64,000 nt of DNA from Manganibacter manganicus (GCF_002075885.1 NZ_MDET01000011.1:38261-102260), one strand, 5' to 3'; positions 26,065 through 35,688 are shown, counted from the stretch's first letter. The notes: generated by a model from the letters alone, not told the origin. A program made the numbers and translations.

Positions 26065-27818
26065 ACGTGGCGGAAGAAAACGCGGACGTGGCAACCGCGT
26101 CCGCGTGGCGCTGGCGCATGCCCGCGGCCGGAAACCGGACGCAGGCATTCGTCACCCTGATCATCCTCCTCGTTTGCGGCTTCCTGGTTCTCTATCCGAT
26201 CTTCTTCCTGGTGACGGAATCGCTCAATGTCGGCGACCCGCAGATATTCCCGCCCGAGGAGCTCGGTCTTGCGAACTATCTCGATTCCGTCCTCGACTGG
26301 AGGGTGATCGGCAACACCTTGCGTGTTGCCTTTTCCGCCACCGTGATATCGGTCTGCGTCGGTTTCATCCTCGCCTGGATCCTGACCCGTACGAAAATTC
26401 CCGGCCGCGGCCTGCTCGAGCGGCTGATTGAGATTCCCTTCTATGTCACGCCGCTTGTCGGCGCACTGGCCTGGGCGATCCTCGCGGCGCCCAAGAGCGG
26501 CTTCATCAACCAGGCGTGGGTCTATTTCGGGGGCAGCGGACACATCGTTGACATCTACACGCCCGAGGGCGTCGCCTGGGTGATGGCTCTGTTCGAGGGG
26601 ACTGTGGCCTTCGTGATGATTTCCGCCGCCATGAAGTCGATGGACCCGTCGCTGGAGGAAAGTTCGCGCGTGATGGGCGCCGGCAAGCTGCGGACGATGT
26701 TCAAGGTCACGCTGCCGCTGGTGTTCCCGGCCGTGATGGGCGCCTTCATCTTCGTCTTCGCCGAGATGTTGGGATCCTTCGCCGCGGCATTGGTTCTGGG
26801 CATACCGGGCCGCTTTTACGTCATCACCACGGCGATCTGGGAGCTGACGCTGTCCTACCCGCCGGATTACGGCCGGGCCGCCGCACTCGGTATCTCGTTG
26901 TTCGCCGTGATGTTCGCGATGCTTGCGCTTTACCGCTGGATCGTGCGCCGGGGCAGCTATGCGACCATTTCGGGCAAGGCATTCCAGCCCCGCCTCATCG
27001 ATGCCGGCCGATCCGGCTGGTTCCTGCTCGGCTTCTGCTGGCTCTATGTTGTGGTTGCGGTGGGGCTGCCGCTAGCGGCTCTTGTCCTCACCTCGTTCCA
27101 GCGCTTCGCCACCGTGATCATGTCGCAGAGCGAGTTCACGCTGGCCAACTACGCCACCGCGCTCAGTCTGGATTCGATCCGCAGCGCCATCGGCAACAGC
27201 CTTCTACTCGGCTTCGGCGTGGCGACGATCGGCGTGTTCCTGATGCTCTTGCTGGTATGGATCATCTACCGGTCGCGAGCTCCCGGCCGCGGCGCCATCG
27301 AATATATCGTGATGTTCCCGCAGGCCGTGCCGCGCATGGTGTTCGGCCTGGCGCTGCTTTGGGCGTGGCTCAACATGCCGATCCCGATCTACGGCACGCT
27401 TTGGCTGCTCGCCATCGCCTATTTCACGGTGCTCCTGCCGCTCGGCGTGCGCACCCTTGCCGGCGTCGTCCTGCAGATAGACCGCAGCCTCGAGGAATGC
27501 GCCCGCGTCTGCGGCGCTTCATGGGGCCAGCAATTGCGGACCGTGACCCTGCCGCTCATGCGGCCGGGGATGATTTCTGCCTGGGTGCTTCTGTTCATCG
27601 CCAGCGTGCGGGAACTCGGCGTCTCCATTTACCTGATGGGACCGAACTCGAAGGTGATCGCACCGGCGATCGTCAGTTCATGGTCGAGCTCGGGGACGGA
27701 ACTCACCGCCGCGATGGCGGTCATCCAAACGGGGACGGTGCTTATCGCGGTGCTGTGCCTGTTCTACGTCAGCCGCCGCTACAGCAGCCTGAATGCGGAA
27801 AAGGGAGGCCAGGCTTGA
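26061..27818 (+). CDS. ABC transporter permease, two fused domains (Fe3+-type)
   Basis: A 585-residue membrane protein with two BPD_transp_1 halves and about twelve helices. Each half has its EAA loop: MDPSLEESSRVMGAGKLRTM with LPLVFPAVMG in the first, and DRSLEECARVCGASWGQQLR with LPLMRPGMIS in the second. This fused form is typical of FbpB/AfuB-like and related organic-solute importers. It starts within the stop codon of the binding-protein gene and is followed directly by the ATPase gene. Confidence 0.9.
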   Translation: MNVAEENADVATASAWRWRMPAAGNRTQAFVTLIILLVCGFLVLYPIFFLVTESLNVGDPQIFPPEELGLANYLDSVLDWRVIGNTLRVAFSATVISVCVGFILAWILTRTKIPGRGLLERLIEIPFYVTPLVGALAWAILAAPKSGFINQAWVYFGGSGHIVDIYTPEGVAWVMALFEGTVAFVMISAAMKSMDPSLEESSRVMGAGKLRTMFKVTLPLVFPAVMGAFIFVFAEMLGSFAAALVLGIPGRFYVITTAIWELTLSYPPDYGRAAALGISLFAVMFAMLALYRWIVRRGSYATISGKAFQPRLIDAGRSGWFLLGFCWLYVVVAVGLPLAALVLTSFQRFATVIMSQSEFTLANYATALSLDSIRSAIGNSLLLGFGVATIGVFLMLLLVWIIYRSRAPGRGAIEYIVMFPQAVPRMVFGLALLWAWLNMPIPIYGTLWLLAIAYFTVLLPLGVRTLAGVVLQIDRSLEECARVCGASWGQQLRTVTLPLMRPGMISAWVLLFIASVRELGVSIYLMGPNSKVIAPAIVSSWSSSGTELTAAMAVIQTGTVLIAVLCLFYVSRRYSSLNAEKGGQA

Positions 27819-27820
27819 AG

Positions 27821-28948
27821 ATGACGGGCACACAAGGATCTGCCGACGCGGGGAGCCGCGAGCGCGGCGCCACGATCGAGATCAAGGATCTGGTGATCCG
27901 CTACGGCACGTTCACCGCCGTTCAGGGCGTGTCGCTCTCGGTTGCCGCCGGCGAGCACCTCACCCTGCTGGGGCCTTCCGGCTGCGGCAAGACGACGACG
28001 CTTCGATCGATCGCAGGGCTTGAGCGTCCGACGAGCGGCGAAATCGTGGTCGACGGCAAGCCGTTTTTCTCGTCGACGCAGCGCATCGACGTGCCGACGG
28101 AGAAGCGCGGCACATCCATGGTGTTCCAGTCCTACGCGATCTGGCCGCATATGAGCGTGTTCGACAATGTCGCCTATGGCCTCAATGTGCGCGGCAAGGA
28201 CAAGGCCACGGTGGCGAAGGCTGTTCGCGAGGCGCTCGATCTTGCCCAGATGTCCGCCTATGCCGACCGGCCGGCATCGCGTCTCTCCGGTGGACAGCAG
28301 CAGCGTGTGGCGCTCGCGCGCGCGATCGCATTTTCTCCCAGGGTCGTGCTGTTCGACGAGCCGCTCTCCAACCTCGACGCGAAGCTGCGCAACGAAATGC
28401 GCGAGGAACTCCGCACCCTGCGCGACCGACTGAAGATAACATCGGTCTATGTGACGCACGATCAGGAGGAGGCGTTCGCCATTTCCGACAAGGTTGTGGT
28501 GATGAATGGCGGCAGAATAGAGCAGATTGGCTCGCCGCAGACCATCTATGCCAGGCCGGCCAACCGCTTCGTCGCCGATTTCGTCGGTTCCGCCAACATC
28601 GTCCAGGGTCGGATCGCTGGCGCGGCGTCGGCAGGGGCGATCAAGTTCGAGGTCGATGGCTTTCCGATCCAGGCGCTCGCGCCGTTTGCGCCGACCGGGT
28701 CCGAAACTAGCATCGCCATTCGGCCGGCCTATGTCGCGCTGACGGGCAAGCGCCCCGATCCATCCGCCGCGAATGTCGTTCCGGGAACCGTCACGCAGCG
28801 CATGTTCCACGGCGACTTCGTTCAATACCGCTTCGAATGCCCGCTCGGCACGCTCGCCGTGCGCGGCAGCCCCGCCGAATTGCTCGAGCCCGGATCGGAA
28901 GCCTTTGCTGGCCTCAAGCCGGAGCATTGCGTGTTGATCCGCGACTAA
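27821..28948 (+). CDS. ABC transporter ATP-binding protein (Fe3+/polyamine type)
   Basis: A 375-residue ATPase: Walker A LLGPSGCGKTTTLRSIAGLE, signature LSGGQQQRVALARA, Walker B VVLFDEPLSNLDAKL, switch His in VTHDQEEAFA, and a C-terminal TOBE-like domain (IAIRPAYVALTG...MFHGDFVQYRFECPLG). A TTG at 27815 overlaps the permease stop and sits at better distance from AGGGAGG (27802-27808), so the protein may be two residues longer. It powers the adjacent permease and probably serves both binding proteins of the operon. Confidence 0.92.
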   Translation: MTGTQGSADAGSRERGATIEIKDLVIRYGTFTAVQGVSLSVAAGEHLTLLGPSGCGKTTTLRSIAGLERPTSGEIVVDGKPFFSSTQRIDVPTEKRGTSMVFQSYAIWPHMSVFDNVAYGLNVRGKDKATVAKAVREALDLAQMSAYADRPASRLSGGQQQRVALARAIAFSPRVVLFDEPLSNLDAKLRNEMREELRTLRDRLKITSVYVTHDQEEAFAISDKVVVMNGGRIEQIGSPQTIYARPANRFVADFVGSANIVQGRIAGAASAGAIKFEVDGFPIQALAPFAPTGSETSIAIRPAYVALTGKRPDPSAANVVPGTVTQRMFHGDFVQYRFECPLGTLAVRGSPAELLEPGSEAFAGLKPEHCVLIRD

Positions 28949-28972
28949 GACAACAATGGAGGAGTTTATCGC

Positions 28973-30043
28973 ATGCGCCGAATAGTATCTGCCTTTGCCG
29001 CATTATGCCTGTGGGCCGCCGGCGCCCATGCCGACGAAAGAGCCACCAAGGCCTGTCCGTCGCCGCAACAGGTCCAGGGCTTCGCCACCTGCGCGGACGT
29101 CGCCAAGGCGGAACAGGAGGGCGAACTGGTCCTCTATTCACCCGCGCCGGAGCCGGGAACGGTGAAGCTGCTGGATGAATTCCACAAGCTCTTCCCCAAG
29201 ATCGAGACGAAATATGTGCGCCTGCAGAGCGGCGCGCTCTACGCACGGCTGATGCGCGAGCGTCAAGCCGGCAGCTTCCTGGCCGACGTCCTGCATCTAT
29301 CCGACACCGGTCTGGTTCTCGATTTTCAGAATCATGACGGCTACGGCGCCTATGTCTCCCCGCAGGATGCCGCCTACAAACCCGAGTTCAAGAGCCAGCC
29401 GGAAGGTCTCTGGACCTGGGGCGCGGTGATCATGGCCGGCATTGCCTACAATCCCAATGTCGTGTCGCCGCAGGACGCTCCCAAGGATTGGCCCGATGTT
29501 ACCAATCCGCGCTGGGCGGACAAGATCAGCGTCAAGTCCAGCAATTCCGGCCTGCAACTGCTCGTCTGGGATCTGCTGAAGAAGAAGTATGGCGACGGCT
29601 TCTGGGACAAGATTGCCGAATTGAGGCCGAAGGCCTTCGATTCCTACGTGCAGCAGTTTGATCGGATCGTGAATGGCGACGACGCGATTGCCGTCAGCGC
29701 GCAATATTCCGGCTACCTGCTCTACAAGCACAAGGGCGCGCCGATGGAGATGGTTCTGCCGCCCGGCGGGCTTCCGGCGGGACCCGAAATATGGGGCGTG
29801 ATCAAGGAGGCCTCGCATCCAGAAGCCGCCCGGCTTTTCCTGGACTGGTTCCTTTCGCCGCTTGGCCAGCGGATTCAGGCCGACAACGTCTTCCTTCATT
29901 CGCCGCGTGCGGATGTCGCGCCACCGCCCGGGGGCGTGCCGATCGACCAGCTCAATCTGCTCCTGCCCACCGACTGGTCAATCTATACGCCGATGCGCAG
30001 GGAGTTCGTGCGTGTCTGGAACAAAATGACGGGACTGCGCTGA
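28973..30043 (+). CDS. ABC transporter substrate-binding protein (Fe3+-type family), copy 2
   Basis: A 356-residue paralogue of the protein encoded at 24994-26064, with the same signal-peptide layout (FAALCLWAAGAHA), the same paired cysteines (ACPSPQQVQGFATCADVAKA) and the same order of conserved blocks. It has its own ribosome site (TGGAGGAG) and ends the operon, followed by a strong terminator. Two binding proteins around one permease/ATPase set suggest that the transporter accepts two related ligands. The ligands are unknown. Confidence 0.88.
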   Translation: MRRIVSAFAALCLWAAGAHADERATKACPSPQQVQGFATCADVAKAEQEGELVLYSPAPEPGTVKLLDEFHKLFPKIETKYVRLQSGALYARLMRERQAGSFLADVLHLSDTGLVLDFQNHDGYGAYVSPQDAAYKPEFKSQPEGLWTWGAVIMAGIAYNPNVVSPQDAPKDWPDVTNPRWADKISVKSSNSGLQLLVWDLLKKKYGDGFWDKIAELRPKAFDSYVQQFDRIVNGDDAIAVSAQYSGYLLYKHKGAPMEMVLPPGGLPAGPEIWGVIKEASHPEAARLFLDWFLSPLGQRIQADNVFLHSPRADVAPPPGGVPIDQLNLLLPTDWSIYTPMRREFVRVWNKMTGLR

Positions 30044-30082
30044 ATCGCAGCCACAAGCTTGCCGCGCGTGCCGGACCATAGG

Positions 30083-30116
30083 AAATCGGCCGAGGCTGTC
30101 TGCCCTCGGCCGATTT
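30083..30116 (+). terminator. hairpin terminator after the first ABC operon
   Basis: A perfect 13-bp stem, AAATCGGCCGAGG (30083-30095) with CCTCGGCCGATTT (30104-30116), encloses an 8-base loop. It lies 40 bases after the last gene of the operon. The A/T arms would allow termination in both directions. Confidence 0.85.
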
Positions 30117-30363
30117 CTTGCTTGTGGAATTTTCGCTGCCAGGCGGCGGGACGATTGCACCAAAGTTAATCCCGATCTGTCCGATGCGCGCCGAACGGTT
30201 TAGGGTTCGATTTATCGGGCTCGGAGCCGGTTCTAGTTTCGAGGTAGACATCCGGCAAACCCGCTAACGTGCCGTAACTAAGGGAAATTCATATTCCGCG
30301 CGCTGAGTTTTTCAGCGTAATCGACGGTAGGCGAGATTGAATCCCGTTGCCCCGATTTGCGGC

Positions 30364-30408
30364 TTGAAATTCCAGGCGGCGAGGCTATAAATGTGATCAC
30401 AGATCGCA
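30364..30408 (+). promoter_or_regulatory. promoter with GntR-type operator, site 2
   Basis: TTGAAA (30364-30369), a 16-base spacer, TATAAA (30386-30391), then TGTGATCACAGATCGCA (30392-30408) starting at the very next base. This is the clearest case of the operator abutting a -10 box. It also fixes the start of the downstream gene: the longer frame from 30357 would translate the operator. Confidence 0.82.
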
Positions 30409-30443
30409 GATTGACGGTTGGCCCGTCACGGAGGAGGTTCAGA

Positions 30444-31616
30444 GTGGTCCTGAGATTGCCGGAGGAAGTCCGTCAGATTCGCGACACGGTACGCGCGTTC
30501 GTCGACGATATCGTGCAGCCGCGCGCGGCGGAGATCGATCGCGCCAACGAGATCCCGGAAGAGATACTCGACAAGGCGCGCGAACTCGGCCTGTTCGGCT
30601 TCTCCATCCCCGAGGCCTATGGCGGACTTGGCGAAAGCGAGCTCGCCTCGTCGGTGGCGCTCGAAACGATGAGCCACGGACCGGGCGGGGTCACCTTCTT
30701 CGTCGCGCCGAGCGCGCCGGCGGCCGCTATCAACCTCGTGGGCAGGCCCGATCAGAAGGACCGCTATCTTCCCGATCTCGCCGCCGGCAAGCGCTATGCG
30801 GCCTTTTGCCTTAGCGAAGCCGGCGCGGGGTCTGATGCAGCGGGCATCAAGGCGCGCGCCGTCCGCAAGGGCGGGCGGTGGTCGATCAGCGGCACGAAGC
30901 TATGGATCAGCCGCGCGAATAAGGCTGGCGTCTTCCTGGTTTCGGCCGTCACCGACCCGGACAAGGGCGCCAAGGGCGGAATCACCGTCTTTCTTCTGGA
31001 CAAGCGCAAGGGCATCAAAGTCGGCAAGCAGGACTGGCAGCTCGGCGGCCGCGGCTCGGGCAGCGCCGAAGTGCATTTCGACGAGTGCGAGGCCAGCGAT
31101 GACGAAGTGCTCGGCGAGGTCGGTTATGGCTTCAACGCCTTGAAATTCATCCTGGGGCGTGCCCGCCTCTGGGCCGCGGCGCGCGGCGTCGGCGTCATTT
31201 CGCGGGCCGCCGAACTCAGCATCGCTCATGCCGAGACGCGTCAGCAGTTCGGCAAGAAAATCGGCGAGTTCCAGGCGATCAAGCACAAGATCGCGGATAT
31301 GACCGCGGATCTCTACACGGCGCGGCTGCTGCTCTACCAGGCGGCGATGCTTTTCGACGAGGGCAAGGATGCCGCACAGGAAGCCGCTTACGCCAAGCTG
31401 TTTTGCAGCGAGGCGGCGGGCCGCGCCGCCGACTCGGCGGTGCAGATACATGGCGCCATGGGCGTGTCGCAGGAATTCGGTGTCGAGCGTCTCTATCGGG
31501 ACTGCCGCGCCTACCGCATCCTTGACGGAACCTCCGATATCCAGCGCGGCATGATCGCCAGCCGTGTGCAGCGCGTCGGCCTCGGGCATACGCTGGCGCC
31601 GGGAGGTCTGGAGTGA
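30444..31616 (+). CDS. acyl-CoA dehydrogenase family protein
   Basis: A 390-residue flavoenzyme: helical N-terminal domain (RQIRDTVRAFVDDIVQPRAA), the CLSEAGAGSDAAGIKARAV flavin-binding strand region, WSISGTKLWISRANKAGVFL, and a helical C-terminal domain ending YRDCRAYRILDGTSDIQRGM. It should introduce a 2,3 double bond into an acyl-CoA. The usual catalytic Glu (in EGT) is Asp361 (DGT) here, which may alter specificity or rate. GTG 30444 follows GGAGGAGG at 30430-30437. It opens a seven-gene operon and overlaps the next gene by four bases. The substrate is unknown. Confidence 0.92.
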   Translation: MVLRLPEEVRQIRDTVRAFVDDIVQPRAAEIDRANEIPEEILDKARELGLFGFSIPEAYGGLGESELASSVALETMSHGPGGVTFFVAPSAPAAAINLVGRPDQKDRYLPDLAAGKRYAAFCLSEAGAGSDAAGIKARAVRKGGRWSISGTKLWISRANKAGVFLVSAVTDPDKGAKGGITVFLLDKRKGIKVGKQDWQLGGRGSGSAEVHFDECEASDDEVLGEVGYGFNALKFILGRARLWAAARGVGVISRAAELSIAHAETRQQFGKKIGEFQAIKHKIADMTADLYTARLLLYQAAMLFDEGKDAAQEAAYAKLFCSEAAGRAADSAVQIHGAMGVSQEFGVERLYRDCRAYRILDGTSDIQRGMIASRVQRVGLGHTLAPGGLE

Positions 31617-33349
31617 GATTGCAAGCAGCAGAAACGATCTTGGCCGATGTCGTGGTCGTGGGAGCCGGCGGCGCGGGCTTGCGTGCCGCCTACGAAGCGG
31701 CGGCGGCCGGAGCGAGGACGGTGCTGGTCACCAAGGGGCGCATCGCGGTCTCCGGCGCGACCGCTGTCGGCCTTGCCTCCACGGCCGGATTCGCGGTGGG
31801 CGACGGCGCGGGCGACCCGCTCGACGATCCGGATGTCCATTACAACGACATCATGACCGCGGCCCAGGGCTGCGCCGACCCGGCGCTGGTGCGCATCCTC
31901 GTCGACGAGGCGATGGAGGCGTCCGAGGATCTCGACCGCTGGAACATCGACTTCATACGCGATCCCGAAAGCGGCAAGCCGCTGGTTGCGCAGGGCGATT
32001 TCGCCTCCCGTCCGCGCAACCGCAAGATTTATCATCATGGCCGCCCCATCACGGAGGCCCTGAAGAAGGAAACGCAACGCGTCGGCGTTCAGTCCATCGA
32101 AGGTGCCACCGTGCTGTCGCTGCTGCAGGACGAGCGCGGCATACACGGCGTTGTGGTGTTGTCCCGACAGGGCAAGGTCATCGTGATCGAAGCGGGCTGC
32201 ACGGTTCTGACCACCGGCGGCGCCGGTCAGCTCTTCCAGCTCAGCCTTATGCCTCCCGATATCACGGGGGATGGTTATGCGCTCGGCTATCGGGCGGGCG
32301 CGACGCTTGCCAATATGGAATTCATGCAGGCAGGCTTTGGCACGGTGAAGCCGGCGCTGAACATCGTCTACACCTGGTTCTGGGGCGGCGTACCTCCCTT
32401 CGTTGATCACGACGGCAAATCCGTGCTGGACGGTGCGCTGCCGGCGGGCGTCGGCGCGGCTGATGCGATGCTGGAAAAGGTCAAGCACTATCCCTTCAGC
32501 GCATCGGATGCCTCGCGTTGGCTGGAGATCGCCACCAAGAATGCAATGCGCGACGGCCGGGCGGACGAGAACGGCGCCTTCCTGCTCGATCTTCGGACGA
32601 CCGATCCGGACAGCATCCCGCAGAAGGGGTTCACGCAGTTGTGGAACGTCTCCAAGGGATGGCTGCGCCAGAAGCATATGGACATCGAGACCCAACCGCT
32701 GCGGATCGGCCTTTTCGGTCATGCGATCAATGGCGGGCTGGTCATCGACGAGCACGGCCAGACCTCGGTGGGAGGTCTTCTCTCGGCCGGCGAGAACGCG
32801 GCCGGTCCCTATGGCGCGGACCGGCTCGGCGGCAACATGCTGCTCAATTGCCAGGTGTTCGGCAAGCGAGCGGGCCGGCGTGCGGCGACGGTAGGGCGTG
32901 AGCGCGCCGGCGTGGATGCGTCCAAGCTAGCTGCCCGTGCCCTGGAGCAGATCGAGCGTCGGTCCAAGGCCGAAGACGGGTTGAAGGTGAAGGACGCGCA
33001 CAAGCGCATCAAGCAGATCATGACCGACCACGCGCTTGTGGTGCGTAACGAGGCCGGGCTCATGACGGCCGAGACCCAACTGGCGGAACTGGCCGCGTCG
33101 CTCGAAGTCGGCGACTACGGCGTCTCTACGGCCAAGGATGTGATCGCGCTCAACGAAGCGCTGAGCATGATCGATGTCGGCCGGGCCATGTGCGCGGCCG
33201 CGCTGGTTCGCAAGGAAACCCGCGGAAGCCACTATCGCGAGGATGCGGACTTCCATGATGATGCCCAGTTCGCGCGTCCGATCATGGTCAGGCACGCCGG
33301 GAACGGCGCCGCCTTTGCCACTTTGGGGGCCTTTGGGAACGCGGCGTGA
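31613..33349 (+). CDS. FAD-dependent fumarate reductase/succinate dehydrogenase-like flavoprotein
   Basis: A 578-residue soluble flavoprotein. It has the Rossmann dinucleotide motif VVVVGAGGAGLRAAYEAAAA, the VTKGRIAVSGATAVGLAS loop, HHGRPITEALKKE, the active-site-like THMP-equivalent region (here MEFMQAGFGT), GHAINGGLVIDEHGQTSVGG, LLSAGENAAGPYGADRLGGN, and a C-terminal helical domain. The family includes fumarate reductases, aspartate oxidase and steroid or acid dehydrogenases. No FeS or membrane-subunit gene is nearby, so it may act alone on a dicarboxylate-like intermediate. It starts at GTG within the stop of the dehydrogenase gene. Confidence 0.88.
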   Translation: MRLQAAETILADVVVVGAGGAGLRAAYEAAAAGARTVLVTKGRIAVSGATAVGLASTAGFAVGDGAGDPLDDPDVHYNDIMTAAQGCADPALVRILVDEAMEASEDLDRWNIDFIRDPESGKPLVAQGDFASRPRNRKIYHHGRPITEALKKETQRVGVQSIEGATVLSLLQDERGIHGVVVLSRQGKVIVIEAGCTVLTTGGAGQLFQLSLMPPDITGDGYALGYRAGATLANMEFMQAGFGTVKPALNIVYTWFWGGVPPFVDHDGKSVLDGALPAGVGAADAMLEKVKHYPFSASDASRWLEIATKNAMRDGRADENGAFLLDLRTTDPDSIPQKGFTQLWNVSKGWLRQKHMDIETQPLRIGLFGHAINGGLVIDEHGQTSVGGLLSAGENAAGPYGADRLGGNMLLNCQVFGKRAGRRAATVGRERAGVDASKLAARALEQIERRSKAEDGLKVKDAHKRIKQIMTDHALVVRNEAGLMTAETQLAELAASLEVGDYGVSTAKDVIALNEALSMIDVGRAMCAAALVRKETRGSHYREDADFHDDAQFARPIMVRHAGNGAAFATLGAFGNAA

Positions 33350-34110
33350 TGGCGGGCTATCGAGTCAAGCTCACGCGGGAAGGGCGGGTTGCGATATTGT
33401 CGCTCGCCCGCCCGGATGCGCTCAACGCCATCGACCGGGCGATGTGCGACGCGATCGTCTCCGTGCTGGACAGGCTGGAGGAGGATGGCGACTGCAGCGT
33501 CCTCATGATTGCGGGGGAGGGCAGGGCGTTTTGCGCCGGCGCCGATCTGAAGCATATGCGCGCCCTGGCGGGCGAGAGCCTGCGCCGTTTCATCGAACGG
33601 ACATGGATCGTCGGCGAGCGCATCGAGCGGTCGCCGCTGTTGAGCATTGCGGCCGTGCAGGGCTTCGCGCTGGGCGGCGGCGCCGAGCTTGCGCTGGCGT
33701 GCGACATGCGGCTGTGCGAAAGCACGGCCATGTTCGGTTTCCCGGAAATGACGCTCGGCAGCGTTCCGGGTTCCGGCGCCATGCAGCGGTTGCACCGTCT
33801 CGTCGGCCCGGCGCGGGCGCTGGAGCTCGTCGTCGAGGGCAAGCGCATGGATGGAAACCGCGCCGGCGAGATAGGGCTCGTCAATCGCGTCGTGGGCCAT
33901 GGTGAAGCATTCGACGCGGCTTTGGCGTGGGCCCGTGACCTCTCGGAACGGCCCTCCGAGGCGATACGCTACGCGAAAACCTGCATGCGCCTGCCGGCGG
34001 ATGGCGCGGTCGCCCCGATGGTACAGGGCATGGTGAGCAGCATCTGCCAGTCAGGCGCCGGCTATCGTGCCAATGCCGGGCAGTTTCTGTCGGGAAAGGA
34101 TTCTCGCTGA
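33349..34110 (+). CDS. enoyl-CoA hydratase/isomerase family protein, copy 1
   Basis: A 253-residue crotonase-fold protein. The oxyanion-hole segments are AGEGRAFCAGADLKHMRALA and VQGFALGGGAELALACDMRL; the acidic residues occur around FGFPEMTLGSVPGSGAMQRL, so hydratase activity is plausible. ATG 33349 overlaps the flavoprotein stop (TGATG); a GTG at 33346 would add one residue. It lies third in the operon between the flavoprotein and the CoA-transferase. Confidence 0.9.
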   Translation: MAGYRVKLTREGRVAILSLARPDALNAIDRAMCDAIVSVLDRLEEDGDCSVLMIAGEGRAFCAGADLKHMRALAGESLRRFIERTWIVGERIERSPLLSIAAVQGFALGGGAELALACDMRLCESTAMFGFPEMTLGSVPGSGAMQRLHRLVGPARALELVVEGKRMDGNRAGEIGLVNRVVGHGEAFDAALAWARDLSERPSEAIRYAKTCMRLPADGAVAPMVQGMVSSICQSGAGYRANAGQFLSGKDSR

Positions 34111-35642
34111 TGGCAGCCCTCCGGACCAAGGTAATATCGGCGCGGGAAGCGGTTGCTCCGATCGCCTCGGGAAGCTGCCTTGCCGTCGGCGGCGCGGGCG
34201 GCGTTCAGGAGCCGGATCTCCTGATTGAGGCGCTGGTTGCGCGTTTCGATGAGAGCGGCGGGCCGGCTGGCATCACGGAGTTCCATCCGATCCGAACTGG
34301 AGAAATCGAGGGACGCGGGACAAGCCTCTTCGGCAAACCCGGCCTGGTGCGCCGCATGATCGGTGGCTCGCTGTGGCCAGTGGGCGTGCCGGAATTGATC
34401 AGGCGCATCAACGCCAACGAGATCGCGGCGTACAATTTTTCGATCGGTGTCATGTACGGAATGCTGGAGGCGGCGTCGGCCAATCGCCCCGGCCTCATTA
34501 CCAGAGTAGGCCTTGGGACATTCGAGGACCCGAAGCATGGCGGCGGGGCCCTGAACGCCATTTCGCGGGATCGGCTGGTGCAGCGCATCGAGATCGACGG
34601 CGAGGAGGCGCTTTTCTATCGAGCGATCCCGGTCGACACCGCGTTCATTCGCGCAACGACGGCCGATACAGCCGGTAATCTTACCTTCGAGGAGGAGCCG
34701 GCCGTCATCGGCGCACTCGTAATGGCGCAGGCAGCCAAGGCAAATGGCGGCCGGGTGATCGCGCAGGTCAAGCGCGTGGTGCCTGCAGGCACGCTCAATC
34801 CGCACATGGTCCGTGTTCCCGGCGCGCTGGTCGACGCGGTGGTGGAAAATGCCGCGCAAAGACAGATCACACATGTGCTTTTCGATCCGACGCTTGTGGG
34901 GCTGGAGCGCCTCGATCCGGCTAGCGTTCCGTTGCGGCCTTTGGATTCGGCCAAGGTCGTCATGCGGCGGGCGTTCCTCGAGGCGCGGCGGGGCAACCTG
35001 CTGGCCATCGGATATGGCGTTCCGGGTTATCTTCCGGCGATCGCGATCGAGGAGGGTGTCCTCGACGATGTCGAATTCACGATCGAGCACGGCGTGTTCG
35101 GCGGCATCAACGGTTATGCAGCTGGTGGGAAGACGTTTCCAGTGGCGCACAATCCCACGGCAATCATCGATTCAGCCGACCAGTTGCGCTTCTTCGCGGG
35201 GGGCGGGATCGACTGTGCCTATCTCGGTGTGGGCGAGCTCGACGGTCATGGCAACATCAATGTCGGTCGCTTCGGCGAGCGCATCCCGGGAACCGGCGGT
35301 TTCGTCGAAATGACCCAGGGCATCGGGAAGATCGTGTTCTGCTTCGTTCTCGGCGACCGCGTGCCCCTCAAGTTCAAGGAGCAGGTGCAGAGCATTTCCT
35401 TCAACGGCGCCGACGCGTTCCGGCGAGGCCAGAAGATTACCTATGTCACCGAGAAGGCCGTCTTCGAGCTGACGAAGGACGGATTGACGCTGACCGAGAT
35501 CGCTCCGGGTTTCGATCCGCGCGCTGAACTCGCCGACATCGTGCCATGCCGGATCGCGATTGCGGAGCAGTTGCGCGAGATGCACGAAGCCTGTTTCGCC
35601 GAAGCTCCGATGAACGTCCGCCGGTTGTGGGGCGGCGGCTGA
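34110..35642 (+). CDS. acyl-CoA:carboxylate CoA-transferase (family I, fused), copy 1
   Basis: A 510-residue fused alpha-beta CoA-transferase of the YdiF/propionate CoA-transferase type. The alpha half has AVGGAGGVQEPDLLIEAL and RVGLGTFEDPKHGGGALN. The beta half has the catalytic glutamate in EFTIEHGVFGGINGYAAGG and a later FAGGGIDCAYLGVGELDGHG. It would move CoA from a donor thioester to a free acid taken up or produced by the pathway. It starts at the stop codon of the preceding hydratase gene. Confidence 0.92.
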   Translation: MAALRTKVISAREAVAPIASGSCLAVGGAGGVQEPDLLIEALVARFDESGGPAGITEFHPIRTGEIEGRGTSLFGKPGLVRRMIGGSLWPVGVPELIRRINANEIAAYNFSIGVMYGMLEAASANRPGLITRVGLGTFEDPKHGGGALNAISRDRLVQRIEIDGEEALFYRAIPVDTAFIRATTADTAGNLTFEEEPAVIGALVMAQAAKANGGRVIAQVKRVVPAGTLNPHMVRVPGALVDAVVENAAQRQITHVLFDPTLVGLERLDPASVPLRPLDSAKVVMRRAFLEARRGNLLAIGYGVPGYLPAIAIEEGVLDDVEFTIEHGVFGGINGYAAGGKTFPVAHNPTAIIDSADQLRFFAGGGIDCAYLGVGELDGHGNINVGRFGERIPGTGGFVEMTQGIGKIVFCFVLGDRVPLKFKEQVQSISFNGADAFRRGQKITYVTEKAVFELTKDGLTLTEIAPGFDPRAELADIVPCRIAIAEQLREMHEACFAEAPMNVRRLWGGG

Positions 35643-35688
35643 AGCCAGCCGATGGTTGCGAAAGCATCAAGGAAGGATCGATCGAGCG

